A DNA stretch of 5,379 nt from an uncultured Bacilli bacterium (GTDB taxonomy: Bacteria; Bacillota_I; Bacilli_A; RF39; UBA660): positions 1 to 5,379 of the forward strand of contig CAJONL010000158.1 of assembly GCA_905235875.1 (NCBI GenBank), in the 5' to 3' direction. The position numbers and the translations under genes are program-made. The notes below the pieces were generated by a model. That model saw nothing but the letters and a program-made list of their open reading frames with translations. It made no database searches and was not told the DNA's origin. Within the stretch, counting starts at the first letter, position 1, and each line of letters begins with the position of its first letter. Of this stretch, positions 1 to 5,379 are shown piece by piece.

Positions 1-596
1 AAACAAGAGCGCTTCTTGAAGCTGCTATTGAAGTTAAAGAAGAAAAAGGATATGATATTACAGTTGAAATTATGATTCCACTTGTTGGAGAAGAAAAAGA
101 ACTTAAATTTGTTAAAGATGTAGTAGTAGAAGTAGCTGAACAAGTTAAAAAGGAAAAAAATTCAGATATTAGTTATAAAATTGGTACTATGATTGAAATT
201 CCAAGAGCAGCACTAACTGCAGATAAAATTGCTAAAGAAGCAGAATTCTTCTCATTTGGTACAAATGATTTAACACAAATGACATTTGGATTCTCTCGTG
301 ATGATGCAGGTAAGTTCTTAGATTCTTATTATAAAAATAAAATTTATGAATCAGATCCATTTGCTAGACTTGATCAAGTTGGTGTAGGAAAACTTGTAAA
401 AATGGCTGTTGAACTTGGAAAACAAACAAGACCAGATATCAAGCTTGGTATTTGTGGTGAACATGGTGGAGATCCAGCATCAATTGAATTCTGCCAAAAT
501 GTTGGACTAGATTATGTTTCTTGTTCTCCATTTAGAGTTCCTATTGCGCGCCTTGCAGCAGCACAAGCAGCAATTAAGTCTAGAAAGAATAAATAA
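1..596 (+). CDS. ppdK: pyruvate, phosphate dikinase, C-terminal part (5' truncated by window)
   Basis: This is the last ~197 residues of pyruvate phosphate dikinase, a cytosolic enzyme that interconverts PEP + AMP + PPi and pyruvate + ATP + Pi, usually in glycolysis/gluconeogenesis of anaerobes. The open frame begins at base 3 with [11 protein letters not shown] and has no start codon; ATG at 72 is internal, because the conserved family sequence runs straight through it. Visible are the PEP/pyruvate-binding barrel motifs: MIEIPRAAL (Glu at 195-197), FGTNDLTQM (Asn-Asp pair, 264-269) and the [10 protein letters not shown] loop with the catalytic Cys at 453-455, matching the active-site Glu/Asn/Asp/Cys known from the Clostridium symbiosum enzyme. 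The C terminus [15 protein letters not shown] is typical, so the end is natural. Two stops stand in tandem (TAA 594-596, TAA 597-599). The phosphohistidine and ATP-grasp domains lie upstream of the window. The bases are markedly more GC-rich than the next gene (25 of 60 G/C in 421-480), in keeping with a well-expressed gene. Confidence 0.96.
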   Translation, partial: TRALLEAAIEVKEEKGYDITVEIMIPLVGEEKELKFVKDVVVEVAEQVKKEKNSDISYKIGTMIEIPRAALTADKIAKEAEFFSFGTNDLTQMTFGFSRDDAGKFLDSYYKNKIYESDPFARLDQVGVGKLVKMAVELGKQTRPDIKLGICGEHGGDPASIEFCQNVGLDYVSCSPFRVPIARLAAAQAAIKSRKNK

Positions 597-597
597 T

Positions 598-692
598 AAA
601 AAAGACTAGAGTTATTGAACTTGTCAATAAAAAGTAGACAGAAAAAAACTGTTTACTTTTTTGTTATAACTTCAAGTTATCTAGTTTTTTTT
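598..692 (+). terminator. branched, cloverleaf-like terminator structure after ppdK
   Basis: Starting inside the second ppdK stop codon, 95 bases fold almost completely on themselves. The outer stem pairs 598-609 with 681-692 (12 pairs, one G-U at 604:686). Inside it are three hairpins in a row: A, 612-618 with 624-630 (7 pairs, loop ACTTG); B, 631-641 with 649-659 (11 pairs, one G-U at 637:653, loop of seven A); C, 666-670 with 676-680 (5 pairs, loop TTCAA). The 3' strand of the outer stem ends in eight T, as in an intrinsic terminator. Both G-U pairs form only in plus-strand RNA, which fits transcription from ppdK. A competing rod-like fold also exists: 618-623 can pair with 673-678, which breaks A and C. 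Termination of ppdK is the likely role; anything beyond that is inference. Confidence 0.75.
629..662 (+). terminator. inner terminator hairpin B with U-tract
   Basis: Hairpin B of the branched structure would be an intrinsic terminator by itself. Bases 629-641 pair with 649-661 when helix A is not formed (13 pairs, one G-U), the loop is seven A, and a run of six T covers 657-662. The ppdK transcript therefore meets two T-runs, this one and 685-692. Confidence 0.6.
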
Positions 693-773
693 AAATAGTA
701 AACTAATAATATTAAAAATAAGAAGAATATGCAAAAGGAAATTATATCTTAAAAAATTTATACAATATTTTTG

Positions 774-802
774 AAATAAAAACAGATATTTTGCTTTTAT
801 TT
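774..802 (-). terminator. probable terminator of the LytTR gene
   Basis: Read on the minus strand, 802-792 pairs with 784-774 (11 pairs) around a 7-base loop, and the 3' arm is U-rich. One pair is G-U on this strand but a C/A mismatch on the plus strand, so the fold favours minus-strand RNA. It lies about 25 bases after the stop of the LytTR gene. The stem is nearly all A-U, so its strength is uncertain. The stretch between this hairpin and 692 holds nothing else I can support. Confidence 0.5.
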
Positions 803-827
803 AATAAACTTGATAAAGAATATAAAA

Positions 828-1526
828 TTACTGAATTATATTATCTAGTATTTTTTCTTTTAAAATTGCTCTTTTATCTCTGGATACTAAATCTATTTGC
901 TTATCTTTAAAATAAATAATATTGTTAGTATAATCATACATTCTAATATTATCTAGATTAACAATACAGCTACGATGTGTTTTCATAAATTTTACATAGT
1001 TAATTCTTTTATCTATATCTTTAATAGTGGAATTAATAAAGTATTGTTTAGTCTTCGTGTAAATAATAGATTTATTAGAATTATTTTCTTTTTCAATATA
1101 TAAAATATCTTTTAAAGGTACCCTATAAATATTTTTATTATACGTAAAAGTAAATGAACTAGATTTAGTAATAATATCATATGCAGTTTCTAAAGTATCA
1201 ATTAATTTATTATCATTGTATGAACTATAATCAATATAACTAAGTATTAAAAGATCATTAATTAGGTTTTTCTTATGTATATTACTTATTATAATAATTT
1301 GACTAATAAAGTCACCATTATTTCTAATTTCTTCAGCAATTTTATATGTTTCATTTATATTGTTTGAACTTATAATATATATTTTAAAGTTCTTACTATT
1401 ATTTAAGCTCTTATCATAATTATATATTTTAAAATTATCAATTCTTGAACCTATAAATTTATATATATCATTTCTAATATTATTATTAAATACTTCGTTT
1501 TGTTCATATACAAAAAATTCAATCAT
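828..1526 (-). CDS. LytTR-family transcriptional regulator with degenerate AgrA-like receiver
   Basis: This 232-residue protein should be a cytosolic DNA-binding regulator. The C-terminal half (about 125-230) is a LytTR domain, shown by VPLKDILYIE (136-145), the signature FMKTHRSCIVNLDNIRMYD (180-198) and a closing IDLVSRDKRAILKE. The N-terminal half (1-120) has the length and strand pattern of an AgrA/LytR-type receiver, but its key positions have changed. The strand that should end in the phospho-acceptor Asp reads KIYIISSNN (Ser53 at the expected position), and the late 'DYxxK' motif reads DYSSYN, losing the Lys. Glu8 may be all that remains of the acidic pocket. Control by phosphorylation is thus unlikely (inference). 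ATG at 1524-1526 is supported by a GGAGG seven bases upstream. No histidine kinase or peptide-export gene lies beside it. It is about 14% Asn and 18% Ile, with G+C far below its neighbours (8 of 60 in 1381-1440). Its targets are unknown; it may control itself or the divergent rnj gene. Confidence 0.88.
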   Translation of the reverse strand: MIEFFVYEQNEVFNNNIRNDIYKFIGSRIDNFKIYNYDKSLNNSKNFKIYIISSNNINETYKIAEEIRNNGDFISQIIIISNIHKKNLINDLLILSYIDYSSYNDNKLIDTLETAYDIITKSSSFTFTYNKNIYRVPLKDILYIEKENNSNKSIIYTKTKQYFINSTIKDIDKRINYVKFMKTHRSCIVNLDNIRMYDYTNNIIYFKDKQIDLVSRDKRAILKEKILDNIIQ

Positions 1527-1533
1527 TTTAAAG

Positions 1534-1538
1534 CCTCC
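1534..1538 (-). promoter_or_regulatory. ribosome binding site of the LytTR gene
   Basis: On the minus strand GGAGG stands seven bases before the ATG at 1526-1524. This fixes the start and rules out later in-frame starts. The first bases of the leader here also form one arm (AAACGCAAA, 1539-1547) of an inverted repeat. Confidence 0.85.
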
Positions 1539-1628
1539 AAACGCAAAGTAGATAATATTATAAGTAAATTAAAAATAAAAGTAAATAAATATATTGTGTT
1601 TGAGTTATATATTATTAAATTTGCGTTT
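1539..1628. repeat. 9-bp inverted repeat in the divergent promoter region
   Basis: AAACGCAAA at 1539-1547 is exactly repeated in inverse as TTTGCGTTT at 1620-1628, with the arms 72 bases apart. One arm lies between the predicted LytTR -10 box and its ribosome binding site, the other about 70 bases upstream of that promoter's start. They are among the few GC-containing words in this region. They could be operator half-sites, possibly for LytTR itself; that is inference. Confidence 0.4.
1557..1585 (-). promoter_or_regulatory. predicted promoter of the LytTR gene
   Basis: On the minus strand a perfect -10 box TATAAT (1562-1557) follows TTTACT (1585-1580, four of six matches to TTGACA) with a 17-base spacer. 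Transcription would begin near 1550, giving a leader of about 24 bases with the GGAGG in it. The sequence is very AT-rich, so chance matches are common; the correct spacing and short leader raise confidence. Confidence 0.55.
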
Positions 1629-1631
1629 AAG
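1594..1631. repeat. imperfect 11-bp direct repeat, candidate regulator sites
   Basis: TTGTGTTTGAG (1594-1604) and TTGCGTTTAAG (1621-1631) match at 9 of 11 bases and are 27 bases apart start to start. They lie just upstream of the predicted LytTR promoter. LytTR proteins usually bind pairs of roughly 9-base direct repeats about two helical turns apart; 27 is longer than that, so this is only a candidate. Confidence 0.3.
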
Positions 1632-1705
1632 GTGCATAAAATAAGGGAATTATAAAAAAGTGCATTTTTATTTTGCTGATTATTATTATGTTTTTTCTTT
1701 ATAAA

Positions 1706-1734
1706 TTGTTAAATTATAAATTATGTGCTATAAT
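1706..1734 (+). promoter_or_regulatory. predicted extended -10 promoter of the RNase J gene
   Basis: TTGTTA (1706-1711) and a perfect TATAAT (1729-1734) are separated by 17 bases, and the -10 box is preceded by TGC, making an extended -10 (TGn) promoter of the housekeeping sigma type. The start would be near 1741, giving a leader of about 38 bases. The -10 box is flanked by GTGC (1725-1728) and GCAC (1741-1744). Confidence 0.72.
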
Positions 1735-1766
1735 TTATTTGCACTTACTATGTTAAAAAAGAAAGA

Positions 1767-1772
1767 AAGGAG
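1767..1772 (+). promoter_or_regulatory. ribosome binding site of the RNase J gene
   Basis: AAGGAG ends six bases before the ATG at 1779 and decides the start. The family's N-terminal beta strand (KIFALGGLNENGKNM) follows at once, confirming it. Confidence 0.88.
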
Positions 1773-1778
1773 ATAAAA

Positions 1779-3425
1779 ATGAGTAAGATAAAAATTTTTG
1801 CTTTAGGTGGATTAAACGAAAATGGCAAGAATATGTATGTTGTGGACGTTGATAATAATTTATTCGTTTTTGACGCCGGTTTAAAGTATCCAAGTCAAAA
1901 TATGCTCGGAGTAGATTACATTATACCTAAAGTAGACTATTTAATAAAAAATAAAAAGAAGATTAAAGGGATATTTATATCACATGCGCATGCAGGTAAT
2001 ATGGGAGCTATACCTGATATAATATCTTCACTTAGCAATGTACCTATATATGCTACAAAATTTACTATGACAGTTTTAAAAGCAGAACTTGAAAAATATA
2101 ATATAAAAAAGGCAAATTTAAAGGAAATAAGACCTCATTCTAAAATTGATGCAGGAGGATATTCAATATTTCCGATTGCTGTTACTCATTCTATACCGGA
2201 AACGGTAGCATATGTTTTATATACAGATGATGGTGCAATAGTTTATGCAACAGATTTTGTGTTTGATTCATCAATGCTTGGAGCATATAAAACAGATATA
2301 GGTAAACTTGCTTATGTTGGTAAACAAGGAGTTTTATGTCTTTTATCGGAATCTACTTATGCTTATAGAGAAGGACATACAACCCCACATCATCGTATTG
2401 CTAAAGAAGTATGGGATGCTCTTAACCAAACTGATGATAGAATAATAATAAATATTTTTTCAGAGCATATTTATAAGATTCAAGAAATATTTGAGCAAGT
2501 AGAAAAAAGTAAAAGGAAAATAGTTCTAATGGGGAAAAAACTTGGAGAGTTAGTTAAATATGCTGAAGAACTTGGATATTTGAAGTTCGATAAAAAAATA
2601 ATTGGTGATTTATCTAATATAAATGATAAAAATGTTGTAATATTAATTGCGGATGATAAGGAAAAATCTTATTCAGCTATTGAAAAAATTATTAGTAAGT
2701 ATGATAAATACATTTCATTAAGAAAAGAAGACTTAGTATTTATTGCTGAGCCAACATATCCAGGCAATGAAAAGAAAATCGCTAAAATAATGGATGATTT
2801 ATCAAGGATTGATGTAGAAGTTAAGACTTTATCATTTAAAGATCATGTTCTTCATCATCCATCAAGTGAAGACCTAATGCAAATGATAAATTTAATGAAT
2901 CCTAAATATTATTTTCCAATCAAAGGAGAATATAGGTATCAATATATGAATGCTAATGTAGGAGAACTTGCAGGTCTTAGTCCTGACAATATTTTATTAA
3001 AACAAAATGGTGATGTAGTAATTTTTGAAAATGGAAAACTTTTAGAAAAAAGTGACCATGTTGAAATAGATGAATTACTTATAGATGGTAACAAAGCAGA
3101 TGATGTAGGGGACTTAGTCTTAAAAGATAGGGAGCTTTTATCAAAAAATGGTATTGTTATAGTAAGTGCAACTTTAGACAAGAAAACAAAAAAGATAATT
3201 GCCAATCCACAGATACTTACAAGAGGATTTATATATGTTAAAGACAATTTGGATATTGTTAATAAGAGTGAAGAAATATCTAAAGAGGTTATTGAAAGCT
3301 GCATTGATGGAAAAAAGGTAAACTTTACTCTGATAAAAACCAAGATAAGAGAAGCTTTAGGTAATTATTTTAGAGAAGAAACTGGAAGCATTCCCATGGT
3401 TATAACTGTTATTTTAGAAATATAA
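1779..3425 (+). CDS. rnj: RNase J family protein, active site degenerate (J2-like)
   Basis: This 548-residue protein is close to the ~555 residues of RNase J1/J2 and collinear with them: metallo-beta-lactamase core, beta-CASP insert (about 200-350), second core part, and C-terminal domain (about 445-548, with PQILTRGFIYV). RNase J degrades and processes RNA 5' to 3' in the cytosol. Fold markers are clear: GGLNENGKNM (10-19), FDAG, THSIPE (136-141), ATDFVFD (157-163), LLSEST (188-193), YPGNE (327-331) and FPIKGEYR (379-386). The metal site is not intact. The usual HxHxDH reads HAHAGN (69-74), so Asp is Gly and the last His is Asn; the late PVHGEYR His is Lys382; the SGH loop reads HVLHH. His69, His71, His137 and Asp159 remain. 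B. subtilis RNase J2 has also lost metal ligands in this motif and works as a partner of J1, so this is probably a J2-like (rnjB-type) structural or RNA-binding subunit with weak or no activity (inference). It appears monocistronic, with its own promoter and terminator. Confidence 0.9.
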   Translation: MSKIKIFALGGLNENGKNMYVVDVDNNLFVFDAGLKYPSQNMLGVDYIIPKVDYLIKNKKKIKGIFISHAHAGNMGAIPDIISSLSNVPIYATKFTMTVLKAELEKYNIKKANLKEIRPHSKIDAGGYSIFPIAVTHSIPETVAYVLYTDDGAIVYATDFVFDSSMLGAYKTDIGKLAYVGKQGVLCLLSESTYAYREGHTTPHHRIAKEVWDALNQTDDRIIINIFSEHIYKIQEIFEQVEKSKRKIVLMGKKLGELVKYAEELGYLKFDKKIIGDLSNINDKNVVILIADDKEKSYSAIEKIISKYDKYISLRKEDLVFIAEPTYPGNEKKIAKIMDDLSRIDVEVKTLSFKDHVLHHPSSEDLMQMINLMNPKYYFPIKGEYRYQYMNANVGELAGLSPDNILLKQNGDVVIFENGKLLEKSDHVEIDELLIDGNKADDVGDLVLKDRELLSKNGIVIVSATLDKKTKKIIANPQILTRGFIYVKDNLDIVNKSEEISKEVIESCIDGKKVNFTLIKTKIREALGNYFREETGSIPMVITVILEI

Positions 3426-3430
3426 GCATA

Positions 3431-3468
3431 AAAAAAGATATAGTTTTTATAAGTTCTATATCTTTTTT
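3431..3468. terminator. bidirectional intrinsic terminator between rnj and the PBP gene
   Basis: Bases 3431-3443 and 3456-3468 are perfect reverse complements (13 pairs, AAAAAAGATATAG arm) around a 12-base loop. The stem has an A-run on the left and a T-run on the right, so RNA from either strand ends in six U. It fills the 55-base gap between the two convergent stop codons and can serve both genes. Confidence 0.88.
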
Positions 3469-3480
3469 ATTTTAATTATT

Positions 3481-5379
3481 TTAAGATACTGTGATTGTAA
3501 CTGTAACTGAGTCTTCTTTGTCATCATATTTTACTGAGTAAACTACTTTATATGTAGCAGGTTCAGATGTATCTATTTCATTTACAACTTTACCGTCCTT
3601 ATAAATTGTAGTAGTAACATTAGCAGCAGCAGTAACATCAACACCATTTTCAGTTATAGTAAATGGACTACTTACTGGAGTATACGACTCACCAGAACCA
3701 GCTGCAATTGTTTTATTAGTAGCACTGACATTACGTGATATTTTTACATGTTGTTTTAAAGATTTGCTAGCTCCTGAACTCATTGTAGTAGTATTACCTT
3801 TAAATGCAGCTTTAACAGTATATGTACCGAATGGATTTGAACCAGAATATGTATATGATGTATCAGTAGTAAATCCAAGCAATTCACCATCTAGATATAC
3901 ATAGTAACCAAATTCACCATCTTCTTTAGAATCACTAGGTTTTTTAACAGCGTGCCAAGAAATTGTTACTTTTCCATTTGAGTAATCAACCGATACACCA
4001 GATGGACTAGGAAGTTTATTATATGCTTTAGATACTGCCGATGGTTCTGTACCTCGTTTGAACAATTCAACTGAAACCATACTTGCTGGAGTATAAGCAC
4101 TTGCCAATTGTTCAGTTCCTTTTTCTAGTCTTACTTTAACAACACTAGATGGTTTAGTCCATTTAGCACCATTATTATTAAATATTGCTCTTGCACAATC
4201 TCTATATAGACTATTCCTATGATAATACATTTCATTCATAGTTAAGTAAACTCCACGTTTATTTTTTATATAACCAGTCCACATTGCTAAACTTATATCA
4301 GGAGTATATCCAGCAATCCAACCATCTGGAGCTGCATCAGAAGAATAACCTAATTTAGCAGCCAGTTTTTGATCATAGTTTGTTGTACCAGTTTTCATTG
4401 CAAATTGATCAGATGTAAGTCCTGTCATACTATTTATGCTAGGTACATCCCTTAAAATATCTGTAATCATGTAAGCTGTAGCTTCACTCATCGCTCTTTC
4501 GCCTTCAGGTTTAAATTCTATTTTTTCTTCAGAATCTCTAAGAACTATTTTACTTACTGAGTATGGTTCATGATATACACCACCATTACTAAATGCAGCA
4601 TAGGCTCCAGCTATTTGAAGAGGAGAGGCTCCATTAAAGGCTCCAACAGCATGTGCTTCATGTAGGCCACCTTCAGAATCAATTTCAGGTTTGATACCAA
4701 GAGATGTTGCGAACTTCTTAATCTTTTTATTGTTAACTGATTGAAATGTTTTGACAGCAGGTACGTTACGTGAATTAGATAGGGCATATCTTATAGACAT
4801 ATTACCCATATATCTACCATCAGCATTGACAAGTCTTATGGAAGATCCTGAGTAAGTCCAAGGTTCATCTCTTAATATATGTCCTGTTGACCAATCGTTG
4901 TATTCAATAGCAGGTCCATAATCAAATATTGGTTTAGCAGTCGATCCAATTTGTCTTGAAATATCGGTTGCATAGTTAAATGTACGTTCACCAGTTCTAT
5001 TTCTTCCTGCTCCAACAGCTATTACTTTACCAGTTTTGCTTTCTACTGCAACTGCAGCACCTTGAATTGATTTATTAACCCAAGTGTGAGATTTACCAGT
5101 AAATACTTTATAAATTCTTTCTTGTTTTTTATTATCCATATTAGTATATACAAGCATTGGTACAGTATATGGATCCATACCAGTTTTATTTATTATTTCT
5201 TGTACAACTAAATCAATATATCCTTGATATTCACTAACAGAATCACTATCAGTATTGTCAAGTAAATCTTCTATTTTAACTTGTTCAGCAATTTCTTTTT
5301 CTTCTTCAGTAATATAACCATGTTGAACCATTAATTTTAAAACAGTATTTTGTCTGTTTGTAACACCTTCAGGATTTCG
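3481..5379 (-). CDS. class A penicillin-binding protein with FN3 and Ig-like tail (5' truncated by window)
   Basis: The frame stays open to the window edge (632 residues); the ATG at 5331 is internal. Residues 1-30 (NPEGVTNRQNTVLKLM, then HGYITEEE) are the end of the glycosyltransferase (GT51) domain, whose catalytic part and membrane anchor lie outside the window. The transpeptidase domain follows (about 100-400) with all three active-site motifs: GSTAKP with nucleophile Ser at 4942-4944, SRN (SxN) at 4765-4773, and KTGTT at 4381-4395. It should therefore be a working, beta-lactam-sensitive enzyme cross-linking peptidoglycan outside the membrane. After a linker come a fibronectin type III-like module (about 457-545; VTISW, GYYVYLDGELLG, YTVKAAF) and a final Ig-like module (about 546-632; ENGVDVTAAANVTTTIYKDG, ATYKVVYSVKY) resembling DUF5011-type domains. 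The first part recalls B. subtilis PBP1 (ponA), which also carries FN3; the extra Ig-like end may bind wall or surface partners. Its promoter lies outside the window; transcription ends at 3431-3468. Confidence 0.93.
   Translation of the reverse strand, partial: RNPEGVTNRQNTVLKLMVQHGYITEEEKEIAEQVKIEDLLDNTDSDSVSEYQGYIDLVVQEIINKTGMDPYTVPMLVYTNMDNKKQERIYKVFTGKSHTWVNKSIQGAAVAVESKTGKVIAVGAGRNRTGERTFNYATDISRQIGSTAKPIFDYGPAIEYNDWSTGHILRDEPWTYSGSSIRLVNADGRYMGNMSIRYALSNSRNVPAVKTFQSVNNKKIKKFATSLGIKPEIDSEGGLHEAHAVGAFNGASPLQIAGAYAAFSNGGVYHEPYSVSKIVLRDSEEKIEFKPEGERAMSEATAYMITDILRDVPSINSMTGLTSDQFAMKTGTTNYDQKLAAKLGYSSDAAPDGWIAGYTPDISLAMWTGYIKNKRGVYLTMNEMYYHRNSLYRDCARAIFNNNGAKWTKPSSVVKVRLEKGTEQLASAYTPASMVSVELFKRGTEPSAVSKAYNKLPSPSGVSVDYSNGKVTISWHAVKKPSDSKEDGEFGYYVYLDGELLGFTTDTSYTYSGSNPFGTYTVKAAFKGNTTTMSSGASKSLKQHVKISRNVSATNKTIAAGSGESYTPVSSPFTITENGVDVTAAANVTTTIYKDGKVVNEIDTSEPATYKVVYSVKYDDKEDSVTVTITVS

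Noticed and set aside
72..596. ATG at 72 as the start of a small separate protein
   Set aside because: Conserved PPDK sequence continues in frame upstream to the window edge, and there is no ribosome binding site before 72.
598..692. Three-armed fold taken as a tRNA gene or T-box/riboswitch
   Set aside because: The length is near that of a tRNA, but the acceptor-like stem is A/T runs, there is no TTCRA T-loop at the right place, no anticodon arm with conserved U33/purine 37, and no CCA. It also follows a gene instead of preceding one, so a leader riboswitch does not fit.
598..692. Branched palindrome as an intact MITE or insertion element
   Set aside because: No target-site duplication can be seen at the ends, and no second copy is in the window. 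The A-run/T-run ends are explained by termination. Left as a possible origin only.
693..773. Small ORF or RNA gene between the two terminators
   Set aside because: Only an ATG followed by a few codons is present (near 730), without a ribosome binding site or conserved look; the stretch is plain AT-rich spacer.
2939..3343. Open frame of 134 codons on the minus strand inside the RNase J gene
   Set aside because: It lies wholly antisense to conserved RNase J sequence, has a Ser/Phe/Leu-rich composition typical of a reverse-strand shadow, and has no clear ribosome binding site or family resemblance.
5329..5331. ATG at 5331 (minus) as the start of the PBP
   Set aside because: The frame is open to the window edge and the 16 upstream residues match the end of the GT51 domain (NPEGVTNRQNTVLKLM), so the real start is outside the window.
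3481..5379. Mycoplasma-type code with TGA read as Trp
   Set aside because: Tryptophans in the PBP that I checked are TGG, all four genes end in TAA, and no reading frame needs TGA read-through.

Overview
The window is AT-rich DNA with four protein-coding genes, two of them cut by the window edges. The layout suggests a low-GC Gram-positive-type bacterium (Bacillota, possibly a gut lineage near the Mollicutes/Bacilli border). The reasons are an RNase J-type ribonuclease, strong AGGAGG-like ribosome binding sites, a class A penicillin-binding protein with a C-terminal FN3 module, an AgrA-like LytTR regulator, and TAA at all four stops. Tryptophan in the penicillin-binding protein is read from TGG, so nothing points to the Mycoplasma code. 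The lineage is an inference; no rRNA or other marker is present.

Layout: (1) 1-596, plus strand: the 3' end of ppdK, encoding the C-terminal PEP/pyruvate barrel of pyruvate phosphate dikinase. (2) 598-692: an unusually elaborate self-complementary segment directly after the ppdK stop. It can fold into a closed three-armed (cloverleaf-like) RNA ending in eight U residues and very probably ends ppdK transcription. (3) 774-802: a weaker hairpin whose G-U pair forms only in minus-strand RNA, read as the terminator of the next gene. (4) 828-1526, minus strand: a LytTR-type transcription regulator with an AgrA-like receiver that appears to have lost its phospho-acceptor aspartate and its conserved lysine. 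It is much richer in A+T than its neighbours. (5) 1527-1778: a divergent promoter region with a recognisable promoter in each direction and several short repeats. (6) 1779-3425, plus strand: a full-length RNase J family protein in which several catalytic metal ligands are replaced, so it is probably a J2-like non-catalytic partner. (7) 3431-3468: a perfect 13-bp bidirectional terminator between convergent genes. (8) 3481-5379, minus strand: a class A penicillin-binding protein with an intact transpeptidase domain followed by FN3 and Ig-like modules; its N terminus lies outside the window.

The genes do not form one pathway. They cover central carbon metabolism (ppdK), regulation (LytTR), RNA decay (RNase J) and cell wall synthesis (PBP), each apparently transcribed on its own, with ppdK converging on the LytTR gene and rnj converging on the PBP gene. 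I saw no tRNA, rRNA, CRISPR array, insertion sequence or clear new multi-gene system. The most unusual items are the degenerate RNase J active site, the pseudo-receiver regulator and the branched RNA structure after ppdK.
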